A DNA stretch of 64,000 nucleotides, taken from Ga0077548 sp035440445 (lineage in GTDB: Bacteria; Pseudomonadota; Alphaproteobacteria; Rhizobiales; Xanthobacteraceae). Both the position numbers and the translations under genes were made by a program. The notes beneath the pieces were generated by a model that searched no databases, was not told the DNA's origin, and was given only the letters and a program-made list of their open reading frames with translations. This document shows positions 43,394-52,253 of this stretch, in pieces. Every line of letters begins with the position of its first letter. The first letter of the stretch is position 1. The stretch spans positions 124,001 to 188,000 of the forward strand of contig DAORMJ010000001.1 in assembly GCA_035440445.1 (NCBI GenBank). The letters are read 5' to 3'.

Positions 43394-43879
43394 TCAGCCG
43401 TTCTGGTAGCGGCGGATGCCAGCCGTATCGAGGCGGCGAACCAGCGTCTTTGCCGGGATGTCGCCGATCAAAACGTCGGGTGCAATTTCCGAAAGCGGCA
43501 CCAGCACGAAGGCGCGCTCGGCGATGCGCGGGTGCGGAATGGTGAGGCCGTCTTCGTCCACCACGCGATCGGCATAGAGCAGAATATCGAGATCGAGCGA
43601 GCGCGGCCCGTAGCGGACTTCGTGCGCGCGGTCGCGTCCCTCCGCGCGTTCGATTTCGTGCAGCCGCGCAAGCAGTTCACGCGGAGGCAGATCGGTCGAA
43701 ACCGCGACGACCTGATTGAGATAGTTGCCCTGCGGCACCGGACCCCATGGGTCGGTGTCATAGAGCGACGATTGCGCGAGCAGCGAGCCGACGTTTGCCG
43801 CGAGCGCGTCTCGCGCCGCCGCAAGATGCGCGATGCGGTCGCCGAGATTGGAGCCGAGACCGATATAGACGTCAGCCAT
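43394..43879 (-). CDS. folK: 2-amino-4-hydroxy-6-hydroxymethyldihydropteridine pyrophosphokinase
   Basis: A 161-residue folate enzyme that transfers pyrophosphate from ATP to 6-hydroxymethyl-dihydropterin. Signatures are YIGLGSNLGDRIAHL at the N-terminus and RYGPRSLDLDILLYADR, whose Asp residues bind magnesium. It overlaps folB by eight bases and ends the folP-folB-folK operon. Confidence 0.95.
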   Translation of the reverse strand: MADVYIGLGSNLGDRIAHLAAARDALAANVGSLLAQSSLYDTDPWGPVPQGNYLNQVVAVSTDLPPRELLARLHEIERAEGRDRAHEVRYGPRSLDLDILLYADRVVDEDGLTIPHPRIAERAFVLVPLSEIAPDVLIGDIPAKTLVRRLDTAGIRRYQNG

Positions 43880-44240
43880 CGCGTCTGCGTTCGACCGTGG
43901 TCGCGACATAGTCGAAGATCGCATCGATCGGAGCCGACGGTTTCTTCACGGTGACGCGAGCGCTTTTGACGGCCGGGAAGTGCGCAAGAATTCCCGCCGC
44001 GACGTGGCCTGCCGCCGCCTCGATCAGATAAAAGCGCTTGTCGCGAAAGAGCGCCTCCGTCACCGCGACGACCTCGCCATAGTCGACGGTGTCGGCGAGC
44101 CGGTCGTGTTTCACCGCTTCCGCGACATTCGCCTCTAACTGGATATCGAGGATGAACCGCTGGCCGAGCCGCGCTTCCTCTTCGCCGACACCATGGCGCG
44201 CGAACAATACGAGCCCGACGATATCGATGATGCCTTTCAT
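43872..44240 (-). CDS. folB: dihydroneopterin aldolase
   Basis: A 122-residue T-fold enzyme that cleaves dihydroneopterin to 6-hydroxymethyl-dihydropterin and glycolaldehyde. FARHGVGEEEARLGQRFILD carries the conserved Glu, TVDYGEV is the pterin-binding Tyr region, and VTVKKPSAPID holds the catalytic Lys. The start at 44240 overlaps the folP stop by four bases (ATGA). Confidence 0.94.
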   Translation of the reverse strand: MKGIIDIVGLVLFARHGVGEEEARLGQRFILDIQLEANVAEAVKHDRLADTVDYGEVVAVTEALFRDKRFYLIEAAAGHVAAGILAHFPAVKSARVTVKKPSAPIDAIFDYVATTVERRRDG

Positions 44241-45076
44241 GCCGCTGCTCCCGTCGCATCGACGATGCGCAGCGCCTGCAGATGCGTCGCGACATCGTGC
44301 ACGCGGACGATCGCGGTGCCTGCAAGGGCTGCGAAGACGGTCGTCACCACGCTGCCGCCAATGCGGTCGGCCGGGTCGCTCGGCGAAACCTTGTTGATGA
44401 AGGATTTGCGCGATGCGCCGAGCAGCACCGGAAAGCCGTAGTCGTTGAGCCGCGCGAGATTGCCGAGGATCGCGAGGTTCTGCTCCAGCGTCTTGCCGAA
44501 GCCGATGCCGGGATCGAGCACGATCTGGTCTTCTCTCGTGCCTGCCGTGAGGCACTTCTCCACCGCACGCGCGAAGAAGGATTTCATGTCCTCGAAAATG
44601 TCGAGCGAGCCATCGATCGCTTCGCGATTGTGCATGATGATGGCGCCAGCACCGGTCTCACCGATCGCACTTGCCATACCGGCATCGCGTGAGAGGCCCC
44701 ACACGTCGTTGATGATATGCGCGCCTGCCTCGACCGCCTTGCGCGCAACTTCCGCTTTATAGGTGTCGATGGAGATCGGCGCGTCGGCAACCGCCGAAAG
44801 ACGTTGGATCACGGGCAAAACGCGGGCGAGTTCGGTCGCGGCATCGACCGCTTCGTGGCCCGGCCGGGTGGATTCGCCGCCGATATCGATGATCGCGGCA
44901 CCTTCCGCCGTCATCCGTTGTGCGGCAGCGACCGCATTCTCGACCGAAGCGTAGGAGCCACCATCGGAAAAGGAGTCCGGCGTGACATTCAGGATGCCCA
45001 TGATGATGGGCAGCCGTCCCAACGGGATCAAGCGTCCCCGGGCGCGGAGTGTCCTGACTGGCGGTTTTGCAAGCAT
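44237..45076 (-). CDS. folP: dihydropteroate synthase
   Basis: A 279-residue TIM-barrel enzyme that joins hydroxymethyl-dihydropterin pyrophosphate to p-aminobenzoate, the target of sulfonamides. Signatures are IMGILNVTPDSFSDGG, DIGGESTRPGHE and LDPGIGFGKTLEQN. First gene of the folate operon. The expected loop residues are present, with nothing to suggest sulfonamide-resistant substitution that I can judge by eye. Confidence 0.95.
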   Translation of the reverse strand: MLAKPPVRTLRARGRLIPLGRLPIIMGILNVTPDSFSDGGSYASVENAVAAAQRMTAEGAAIIDIGGESTRPGHEAVDAATELARVLPVIQRLSAVADAPISIDTYKAEVARKAVEAGAHIINDVWGLSRDAGMASAIGETGAGAIIMHNREAIDGSLDIFEDMKSFFARAVEKCLTAGTREDQIVLDPGIGFGKTLEQNLAILGNLARLNDYGFPVLLGASRKSFINKVSPSDPADRIGGSVVTTVFAALAGTAIVRVHDVATHLQALRIVDATGAAA

Positions 45077-45129
45077 CGCGGAACTAGAACGCTCGTGCGT
45101 CTAAAACGCAAGCAGGCGCTTTCGCGCAG

Positions 45130-45582
45130 CTAGTATGTGATCTGCAAGGGCAGGGTCTTGGCCCGCTCGATCCACTTCTGGATCGCTTTTTCGCCTGGCA
45201 GGAGTTGCACTTCTTCCGCGCGGGCTTCCGCCGCGCGCTTTTTGCGCTGCGCATTCTGCTCGGCCATCTTCTTGGCGAGGTGCTGCGGGTTCCGGAAACG
45301 CAGCGCACGCACGGTCTCGACCCCGGCATCCTTCAGGAGCAGCGTATATTCGCCGCCGAGACCCTTGATGCGCATCAGGTCGGCCTGATTCACGAGATTG
45401 AGGATGTCCTGGGCGGCGATTCCGGTCTTCTGCGCCAGTTCCTTGCGTCCCTTGGCGCTCTTCGCCGCTTTCAGGAGGCTTGCCGTGGTGCGGATCCGCA
45501 CCGCGCGCAGCTTCTCGACTGCCGCAGCGTCAATGCCACCGATCTGTTTGACCGGATAGGACGGGTGCTCCCGCTTGTTCAC
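45130..45582 (-). CDS. DUF4332 protein with helix-hairpin-helix character
   Basis: A 150-residue protein starting with GTG. The first 90 residues hold two helix-hairpin-helix-like repeats (IGGIDAAAVEKLRAVRIRTTASLL and MRIKGLGGEYTLLLKDAGVETV) of the type found in DUF4332 and in nucleic-acid-binding proteins. A charged coiled segment (AEQNAQRKKRAAEARAEE) follows. Function unknown; it may bind DNA or act as a protein scaffold. It is co-oriented with the folate operon but separated from it by 53 bases. Confidence 0.78.
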   Translation of the reverse strand: MNKREHPSYPVKQIGGIDAAAVEKLRAVRIRTTASLLKAAKSAKGRKELAQKTGIAAQDILNLVNQADLMRIKGLGGEYTLLLKDAGVETVRALRFRNPQHLAKKMAEQNAQRKKRAAEARAEEVQLLPGEKAIQKWIERAKTLPLQITY

Positions 45583-45633
45583 GCCCCAAATCCTTCGCCG
45601 CGCGGCTTGTTCAGCCGTCGTCCTGGTTTCTTG

Positions 45634-45720
45634 TTATCGATACAAGTGATTCTGCAGTGCGGAGAGGAAGCCGAGGAGAGGCGTCGCGATACCGAGCGTT
45701 CTGGCCGCAACTGCAAACAT
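45634..45720 (-). CDS. candidate 28-residue hydrophobic peptide
   Basis: An ATG at 45720 opens 28 codons ending in TAA, beginning MFAVAARTLGIATPLLGF and ending HLYR. The peptide is hydrophobic with an Arg at each end, fitting a small membrane peptide. The purine-rich GGGGGACGGAG directly upstream could serve as the ribosome site. There is no other support, and the call is tentative. Confidence 0.33.
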   Translation of the reverse strand: MFAVAARTLGIATPLLGFLSALQNHLYR

Positions 45721-45848
45721 CTCCGTCCCCCTTCTTGCGCCGTGCGTTCAATTTGCACACTTGTCGTCATGCAAAAGCGGCAAGCTGTCAAAATCTTTTT
45801 TTCGACCGCGACGGTTGACTGTTGCTTGTGTTTGCGACTCTCGACGGG

Positions 45849-45877
45849 TTGGACCTTCGGTCTGGCCGGACTATAAC
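45849..45877 (+). promoter_or_regulatory. sigma-70-type promoter of the HerA-like ATPase gene
   Basis: TTGGAC (45849-45854) and TATAAC (45872-45877) are separated by 17 bases, the optimal spacing. The start codon follows 33 bases later, with AGGAG at 45899-45903. Confidence 0.65.
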
Positions 45878-45909
45878 TTTTCGAAACGCCCGGGATGCAG
45901 GAGCGAGGA

Positions 45910-47463
45910 ATGGCGAACGCGGATACCGACGACAAGCTCTTCATTGGCCTGGCCGCCAAGCCCCAGTTTCTGAGCCTGAACCTCGCCAACCGTCATGGGC
46001 TCGTGACCGGCGCCACCGGCACCGGCAAAACCGTGACCTTGCAGACGATGGCCGAGGGGTTCTCGCGCGCTGGCGTTCCGGTTTTCGCAGCCGACATCAA
46101 GGGCGACCTTTCCGGCGTGTCGCAGGTCGGCGAGGGTAAGGACTGGATCGTCAAGCGCTGCAAAGAAATCGATATGAAGTACCAGCCCGACGAGTTTCCC
46201 GTCGTGTTCTGGGACTTGTTCGGCGAGCAGGGCCATCCGATCCGCACCACCGTCAGCGAAATGGGGCCGTTGCTGCTCGCTCGGATGATGAACCTGAACG
46301 ACACGCAGGAAGGCGTCCTCAACATCGCCTTCCGGGTCGCGGACGAGAACGGATTGCTGCTGCTCGACCTCAAGGATCTGCGCGCGATCCTGGCCTACGT
46401 CGCCGAGAATTCGGCGGCGCTCATGAAAACCTACGGCAATGTTTCCTCGACCACGGTCGGCGCCATCCAGCGCCAGCTCCTCGTGCTCGAAAACCAGAAC
46501 GGCGAGAAATTCTTCGGCGAGCCGGCGCTCGACATCAAGGACCTGATGCGGGTCAAGGACGGCAAGGGCGTCATCAGCCTGCTTGCCGCCGACAAGCTCA
46601 TGGCCAATCCGCGGCTCTACGCGATCTTTCTGCTTTGGCTCCTGTCGGAACTGTTCGAGGTGCTGCCGGAAGTCGGCGACGTCGATAAGCCGAAGCTCGT
46701 GTTCTTTTTCGACGAAGCGCATCTTCTGTTCGACGAGGCGCCGAAGGTCCTTCTCGACAAGATCGAGCAGGTCGTCCGCCTGATCCGCTCGAAGGGTGTC
46801 GGCGTCTATTTCGTGACCCAGAACCCGGCCGACGTGCCCGAAACCGTGCTCGCCCAGCTTGGCAATCGCGTGCAGCATGCGCTGCGCGCCTATACGCCGA
46901 AAGAGCAGAAAGCGGTGAAGGTTGCGGCGCAGAGTTTCCGTCCCAACCCCAAGCTCGACGTCGAGCGCACGATCACCGAAATGGGCAAGGGCGAAGCGCT
47001 GACTTCGTTTCTCGAAGGCAATGGTGTGCCGGCGATGGTCGATCGCACGTTCGTCCGGCCGCCGGCCGCGAACGTCGGGCCGGTCACGGAAGCCCAGCGC
47101 AAGGCGATCATCGATCGCAGTCCCGTCAAGGGTCTCTACGACACGCCAATCGACCGCGAGTCGGCCTACGAGAAGTTGCAGAACAAAGCCGAAGAGATGA
47201 CTTCGGCGGACGCTCCCGGCGGCACCGGCGGCGTCTTGGGTGGCATCGGCGATCTGATCGGCGGCATCTTCGGCACCAACCGCAAACGCGGCGAAAAGCT
47301 TACTACCGGACAGAAGGTCGCCCGCGATGTCACGCGCACGGTGACGAACCGCGTGGCCGGCCAGGTTGCCGCCGATCTCGGCAAAAAGGTCGCGGGCTCC
47401 GTGGGCGGATCGATCGGCAGGGCGATCATCCGTGGTACGCTCGGAAGCATCCTGCGCCGCTAG
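45910..47463 (+). CDS. HerA-like ATPase, DUF853 (YjgR) family
   Basis: A 517-residue ATPase of the HerA/FtsK branch. Walker A is GATGTGKT at residues 34-41, Walker B is LVFFFDEAHLLF, and an arginine-finger region follows near YFVTQNPADVP. The N-terminal FIGLAAKPQFLSLNLANRHG is typical of DUF853. The C-terminal 80 residues are Gly-rich and low in complexity. The biological role is unknown; relatives of HerA translocate DNA. The ATG at 45910 was preferred because AGGAG lies six bases upstream. Confidence 0.9.
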   Translation: MANADTDDKLFIGLAAKPQFLSLNLANRHGLVTGATGTGKTVTLQTMAEGFSRAGVPVFAADIKGDLSGVSQVGEGKDWIVKRCKEIDMKYQPDEFPVVFWDLFGEQGHPIRTTVSEMGPLLLARMMNLNDTQEGVLNIAFRVADENGLLLLDLKDLRAILAYVAENSAALMKTYGNVSSTTVGAIQRQLLVLENQNGEKFFGEPALDIKDLMRVKDGKGVISLLAADKLMANPRLYAIFLLWLLSELFEVLPEVGDVDKPKLVFFFDEAHLLFDEAPKVLLDKIEQVVRLIRSKGVGVYFVTQNPADVPETVLAQLGNRVQHALRAYTPKEQKAVKVAAQSFRPNPKLDVERTITEMGKGEALTSFLEGNGVPAMVDRTFVRPPAANVGPVTEAQRKAIIDRSPVKGLYDTPIDRESAYEKLQNKAEEMTSADAPGGTGGVLGGIGDLIGGIFGTNRKRGEKLTTGQKVARDVTRTVTNRVAGQVAADLGKKVAGSVGGSIGRAIIRGTLGSILRR

Positions 47464-47593
47464 TTAACCCAACAGCGCATTCAGGCAAATTCGCTTCGCC
47501 TTCATGTTGCGTATTTGCGCTCGGACGCTACGATCCTCTCCCGGGGGCGTTGCGCCGCGCAGATGCGGCAAAGGCGACGCGGATTGGTGAGAC

Positions 47594-48082
47594 ATGCGAT
47601 CGCTTATCGCGGCCCGGATCGTGCTGCTGGATTCTGATCAGGCACGCCGGGACGCATTGACAGCCGCGCTTGCGGAATTCGCGGCTTTCGAAGTCGAGAG
47701 CATCGCAACCGTGGCTGAGGTGCCGAGCGTCGCTTGGACCGCGCCGGATGTCTTTATCGTCGAGGGGCCGAGTCGGGCCGCGAACGAAGAAGCAGGCTCG
47801 ATTTCGTCCAATCCGTTTCTTGCAAGCGGCATCCCGACCATTCTGCTCCTGCCTGCGGCCACCAACGAGCAGCGGCGGCGGGCGATCAAAGCGGGATATT
47901 CCGTCGTGCTCGGTGCGCCGGTGCCGCCGCGTCTGCTCTATCGCCGGATCGCGCATCTCATGCAGGTGACACGGCGGGCGAAGCGGAGAATGGCGCAGGC
48001 AGTCACTGAAAGTACGAAGCCCCGCGTGATCGAGATCGCGCCGGCTGAACCCGCTCCCCGCGCAAAGGTGCCTGCGCACTAA
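47594..48082 (+). CDS. degenerate response-regulator receiver-like protein
   Basis: A 162-residue protein with the order of strands of a CheY-like receiver: ARIVLLDSDQARRDAL, PDVFIVEGPS, IPTILLLPAAT, and VVLGAPVPPRLL. The phosphoacceptor Asp expected at the end of strand 3 is Glu (DVFIVEG) and the conserved Lys before the cis-Pro is not present (GAPVPP), so it is probably not phosphorylated. A basic, helical C-terminus of about 45 residues follows and resembles no known output domain. No kinase is adjacent. Confidence 0.7.
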   Translation: MRSLIAARIVLLDSDQARRDALTAALAEFAAFEVESIATVAEVPSVAWTAPDVFIVEGPSRAANEEAGSISSNPFLASGIPTILLLPAATNEQRRRAIKAGYSVVLGAPVPPRLLYRRIAHLMQVTRRAKRRMAQAVTESTKPRVIEIAPAEPAPRAKVPAH

Positions 48083-48138
48083 ATCGGTTTTCTCGCAGCG
48101 CACGCGTTGCTAGCGTCTCCTTCGAGCAGGAGATTCCA

Positions 48139-49518
48139 ATGTCGCTTGAGCGTGTGCTTTCCACTATCGACGAGAACCTCGATCGCAGCCTCGAGCGGCT
48201 GTTCGCATTGATGCGCATCGAAAGCGTTTCGACCGATCCGGCTTATGCCAAAAACTGCCGTGCCGCGGCCGAATGGCTCGCCCAGGAGCTCGCGAAAATC
48301 GGCCTCGATGCCTCGGTGCGCGACACCAAGGGCCATCCGATGGTGGTCGGCCATAGCAAGACGCCGCAAGCCGGACCGCACGTGCTCTTTTACGGTCATT
48401 ACGACGTGCAGCCCGCCGATCCGGTGGCGCTCTGGGACACGCCTGCCTTCGATCCGCAGATCAAGACGGTCGCCGGGCGCGAGGCGATTATTGGCCGCGG
48501 CTCCGCCGACGATAAGGGTCAGTTGATGACCTTTCTCGAAGCGCTCCGCGCCTTCGTCGAAGCGGAAGGCAAGCCGCCCGTGCGCGTCAGCGTTCTGCTG
48601 GAGGGCGAGGAGGAAACCGGCAGTCCGTCGCTCGCACCGTTTCTGGAGGCGAACAAGAACGAACTCAAAGCGGACGTCGCGCTCGTCTGCGATACTGACA
48701 TGTGGAACGACGACACGCCCGCGATCACCACCATGCTGCGCGGCTTGATGCTGGAAGAAGTGATCGTGAAAGGGCCGAGCCGCGACCTGCATTCGGGCTT
48801 GTTCGGCGGTGCTGCAATCAATCCGATCCGCGTGCTCGGCCGCATCATTGCCTCGCTCCATGATGCGGATGGACGAATTCTCGTGCCCGGCTTCTACGAA
48901 GGCGCGGACGAACTGGATCCCGAGATCAAGGCGCAGTGGCAGTCGCTCGACTTCAGCGAAAGCAAGTTTCTCGGCGAACTGGGCTTGAGCAAAGCGGCGG
49001 GCGAAACCGGACGCCATGTGCTGGAGCAGATCTGGTCCCGCCCCACCTGCGATGTGAACGGCATCATCGGCGGCTATACCGGGACCGGCTCGAAGACGGT
49101 GATCCCGGCGCAGGCTTCGGCAAAGTTCTCGTTTCGCCTCGTCGGCAAACAGAACCCGGAAGCGATCCGCGATGCCTTCCGTGCTTTCGTCCGCGCGCAG
49201 CTCCCGCCGGATTGCGATGCCGAATTTCTCTCGCATGGAGCAAGTCCCGCGCTGCAGCTGCCGCTCGACTCGCCTTATCTGAAGAAAGCGCGCGAGGCGC
49301 TTGCGGCGGAGTGGGGCAGGCCCGCAGTGCTGAAAGGTTCGGGCGGCTCAATCCCGATCGTCGGAAATTTCAGGCGCGATCTCGGTATGGATTCGCTTCT
49401 GATCGGCTTCGGCGTCGACGACGATCGTATTCATTCGCCCAACGAGAAATACAACCTCTCCTCTTTCCACAAAGGCGCGCGAAGCTGGGCGCGGATTTTG
49501 GACGCACTGCGTTCCTAG
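48139..49518 (+). CDS. M20 family dipeptidase
   Basis: A 459-residue di-zinc peptidase of the carnosinase/ArgE/DapE type. Metal ligands are seen in FYGHYDVQPAD, GRGSADDKGQ, EGEEETGSPS, and VCDTDMWN, with the catalytic Glu in the EGEEETGS motif. A dimerisation lid domain lies in the centre (KGPSRDLHSGLFGG). Cytosolic; it cleaves dipeptides or N-acyl amino acids, and the exact substrate is not indicated. The ATG at 48139 follows AGGAGA. Confidence 0.92.
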   Translation: MSLERVLSTIDENLDRSLERLFALMRIESVSTDPAYAKNCRAAAEWLAQELAKIGLDASVRDTKGHPMVVGHSKTPQAGPHVLFYGHYDVQPADPVALWDTPAFDPQIKTVAGREAIIGRGSADDKGQLMTFLEALRAFVEAEGKPPVRVSVLLEGEEETGSPSLAPFLEANKNELKADVALVCDTDMWNDDTPAITTMLRGLMLEEVIVKGPSRDLHSGLFGGAAINPIRVLGRIIASLHDADGRILVPGFYEGADELDPEIKAQWQSLDFSESKFLGELGLSKAAGETGRHVLEQIWSRPTCDVNGIIGGYTGTGSKTVIPAQASAKFSFRLVGKQNPEAIRDAFRAFVRAQLPPDCDAEFLSHGASPALQLPLDSPYLKKAREALAAEWGRPAVLKGSGGSIPIVGNFRRDLGMDSLLIGFGVDDDRIHSPNEKYNLSSFHKGARSWARILDALRS

Positions 49519-49539
49519 ACGGGGGCTCGGCGCCCCGGC

Positions 49540-51212
49540 CTATCGCCAGAAAGTATGGATCTCGGAATTGGCCTGCGGCACCGGCTTTTCCGCCGGTGCG
49601 GGAATGTAGGTCGTATCGAAGCTGAGGCGGCGGATGTCGTACACCCGCGCGAACACCACGCCGTCGCGGCGCACCTCGTTCATGATCGGCGCGAAGAGTT
49701 CGGCGCAGTAGAAGGTGCCGAGCGACACCGCGAAATCGGCATCCTTCGCGTCGTTGGTCGCGACGAAGTCGTCGCCGAGTTCGAGGCCGACGACTGCCGC
49801 CGGACCGCATACGGCAACTTTCCACTTCCGGTTCGCGGGCTTCACGAGCTGGTGCTCCTTGATCTTCTCAAGCAGCGTCTCGGAGGCTTCCTTGAAACCG
49901 AGTGCCCAGTAATCCAGCATGTAGCGGTCCGACGCGCCGCGCACGCCACCGGCCATCTGGTTGAACAGCGCATACTGGTAAGGGTGAATGCGCACCATAT
50001 CGACGACGGTAACGCCTGCCGCAAGCGAGAGCGCCGCGGCACCGGCAACGGCCGCCGAACGGCGATAGCTGCTGAGCTTCTCAAGAAGATAGGCGACCGC
50101 AACGCCTGCTAGCACGACCATCGGCGGCACCACGAAGAGGAAGTGGCGCACGCCGTTGTAAAGCACGGGCCGCGTCAGCACGACGAGCAACACCGGAATA
50201 ACCGCGGCGGCAACGAGTAGCGCAAGAGAAGCACGCTTCGCGGGCGTCCCGTTTCCGCGCACGATCATGACGATCGATCCCGCCATGGCCGCGATTGCGA
50301 GTGCGCCGACGATCTCCGGAATTTTCAACACGCAGAGCTTGGGCAGATAGCTGCGCGGCATCTCGGGGATCATGACGGTCATGCCATCATAAAGTTCGCG
50401 CCACGGCTTCTCCCAGAAGTTGGAGAAATAGGCGATCGCCTTGAACGGATTGAGCGGCGATTGGACCGCGTAGGGCCAGACGATGGCCATCACGACATAA
50501 GCGAGCGGCAAGGCGAGCGCGAGGCGTCCCACCAGTGTCGCAGCGCGCAGGAACGCCGCGCGGAAGCCGAGCGTCTTGATTTCGGCAAGCATATAAACGA
50601 GCAGCGCGGTGCCTGCGAACAACACGGCGATGCCGCCGATAACGCGCGTGCCGATCAGCAAGCCGAGGGCAACGCCGAACAGCACGATGGTCGCGGGTGA
50701 GGCGCGCGGATATTCCTCGAATGCGCGCACCAGCGTGTAGAGCAGGAACGCCATCGCGATCGCGAAAGGAATGTCCTTCGCGTTGATGAACATGTGCCCG
50801 TAATAGAGCGGCGTAATCGCAAGCAGCACGACTGNNNNNNNNNNNNNNNNNNNNNNNNNNNNNNNNNNNNCCACACCACGACAAGCCCGAGGACGCCGAC
50901 GATCGCGCCCATCAGTCGGCGCGACTCGAAGAGGTCGGTGGTCGTGAAGCGGTCGAGGATGGAAGCGGCAAGATCGAAGCCGCCGCCATAGTAGAACAGG
51001 TTCGAGAACGTGAACGCGCGCGTGTCGGTGAAGCCCGACGCATAATAGGCGTAGAGCAGTTCGCCGTAGTGCGAATGGGCGTAGTCGTCCCAGCTCAGGC
51101 CGTAATCGCGAAAGGTGAACGCCGCGATGATGCTCACGGCGGCGAGGGTGGCGAGCGCAAACAAGTCGGCCGGCGCGGCCTGCACCCGCTGGTTCATGAT
51201 GGCGAAACGCAT
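49540..51212 (-). CDS. GT39-family membrane glycosyltransferase, interrupted by an assembly gap
   Basis: The N-terminal part (51212 down to 50871) begins MRFAIMNQRVQAAPADLF and carries LSWDDYAHSHYGELL, the acidic first periplasmic loop of GT39/PMT-type transferases. The remaining part (50834 down to 49540) has about nine membrane helices and a periplasmic C-terminal domain. The two are in different frames because the N-run 50835-50870 is not the true gap length; I treat them as one gene of about 550 residues. It probably transfers a polyprenyl-phosphate-linked sugar in the membrane. The acceptor is unknown. Confidence 0.78.
50835..50870. other. run of 36 N (assembly gap)
   Basis: Unknown bases inside the GT39 gene. 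The reading frames on either side differ, so the true gap is not a multiple of three relative to 36. Confidence 0.95.
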
Positions 51213-51334
51213 GTCTTTGGAGTTGGTCGCTCGGTTCGCGCCGGGGCGGAACCCTTGTTCGGAACGGACGGCCGGCTACGCGTCCGTCGCCTAGATAGTA
51301 GGCGATTACGGCAGGATTGGTGCAAATCGCCGTG

Positions 51335-51377
51335 GCAAAAACAAGAGGCTTGCCGTGCGGTGCAGCACGGCAAGCCT
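51335..51377 (-). terminator. intrinsic terminator of sodB
   Basis: A perfect thirteen-base stem AGGCTTGCCGTGC/GCACGGCAAGCCT (51346-51358 with 51365-51377) with a six-base loop. On the minus strand it is followed by CTTGTTTTTGCC. A smaller hairpin GTACC/GGTAC lies closer to the sodB stop, near 51420. Confidence 0.85.
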
Positions 51378-51453
51378 TAGCAATCGCAAATGAATTTACG
51401 ATGAAGCAGGTTGCCTTACGTACCTTTCGGTACTGCAACCCTTGATTGTGTCG

Positions 51454-52059
51454 TCAGGCGCCTTTGGAAGCCTCGGCATACATCTCGGCGACGTATTCCC
51501 AGTTCACCAGGTTTTCGACGAAAGCCTTGAGATAGTCGGGGCGGCGATTGCGATAGTCGATGTAGTAGGAGTGCTCCCACACGTCGCAGCCGAGGATCGG
51601 CTTTCCGCCGTGCACGAGCGGGCTTTCGCCGTTCGGGGTCTTGGTCACGACAATCTTGCCGTCCTTCACCGCGAGCCAGGCCCAGCCCGAACCGAACTGG
51701 CCGGTGCCGGCGGCGATGAATTCTTCCTTCATTTTATCGACGGAACCGAGGTCCGCGACGATCTTCTTTTCGAGTTCGCCGGGGATCTTGCCGCCGCCGT
51801 TTGGCTTCATCCACTTCCAGAAATGGAGGTGATTGTAGTGCTGGCCGGCGTTGTTGAAGATCGCCGGGTTCTTGCCGAACGACGCCTTTACGATCTCTTC
51901 CAGGCTCTTGCCCTCAAGATCGGTGCCTTTGAGCGCATTGTTGCCGTTATTGACGTAAGCGAGGTGATGCTTGTCGTGGTGGTATTCGAGCGTTTCCTTC
52001 GACATGTAGGGCGCAAGTGCGTCATGTGCGTAGGGAAGGTCTGGAAGTTTGAAGGTCAT
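51454..52059 (-). CDS. sodB: Fe/Mn superoxide dismutase
   Basis: A 201-residue enzyme that dismutates superoxide. The four metal ligands are recognisable: His in LEYHHDKHH, His in NNAGQHYNHLHFW, and Asp and His in GCDVWEHSYYIDY. There is no signal peptide, so it is cytosolic. Whether iron or manganese is preferred is not certain from sequence. The start has AAGGAG upstream, and a strong terminator follows. Confidence 0.94.
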   Translation of the reverse strand: MTFKLPDLPYAHDALAPYMSKETLEYHHDKHHLAYVNNGNNALKGTDLEGKSLEEIVKASFGKNPAIFNNAGQHYNHLHFWKWMKPNGGGKIPGELEKKIVADLGSVDKMKEEFIAAGTGQFGSGWAWLAVKDGKIVVTKTPNGESPLVHGGKPILGCDVWEHSYYIDYRNRRPDYLKAFVENLVNWEYVAEMYAEASKGA

Positions 52060-52253
52060 CCGATTTCTCCTTTGTTCTCGCGGACTAGATAGCCGGGGAG
52101 CGGCAGAACCGACAACCTTTGGAAGTTCCGTAGCGCCCCTGGCCCCGGTTTTCGCCGAAAAGCCGTGTTTGGGTAGGATGAATTAACCCCTTGCGGCTAA
52201 AGCTGGTTTCCTTGTGTCTCGCAAGTTATTTCCGCTAGAGGAGCGTTCTTCCC

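Larger units (their letters stand above)
45583..45909. other. intergenic region between DUF4332 and HerA-like genes
   Basis: The gap lies between divergent genes. It contains a good promoter for the plus-strand ATPase (45849-45877) and a possible 28-codon minus-strand gene (45634-45720). The remainder, including TTGCACACTTGTCGTC and a run of seven T near 45792-45798, shows no recognisable RNA or repeat. Confidence 0.5.

Noticed and set aside
45205..45876. A 223-codon plus-strand frame antisense to DUF4332 and across the intergenic region
   Set aside because: Low-complexity translation with no ribosome site; the DUF4332 frame opposite is convincing.
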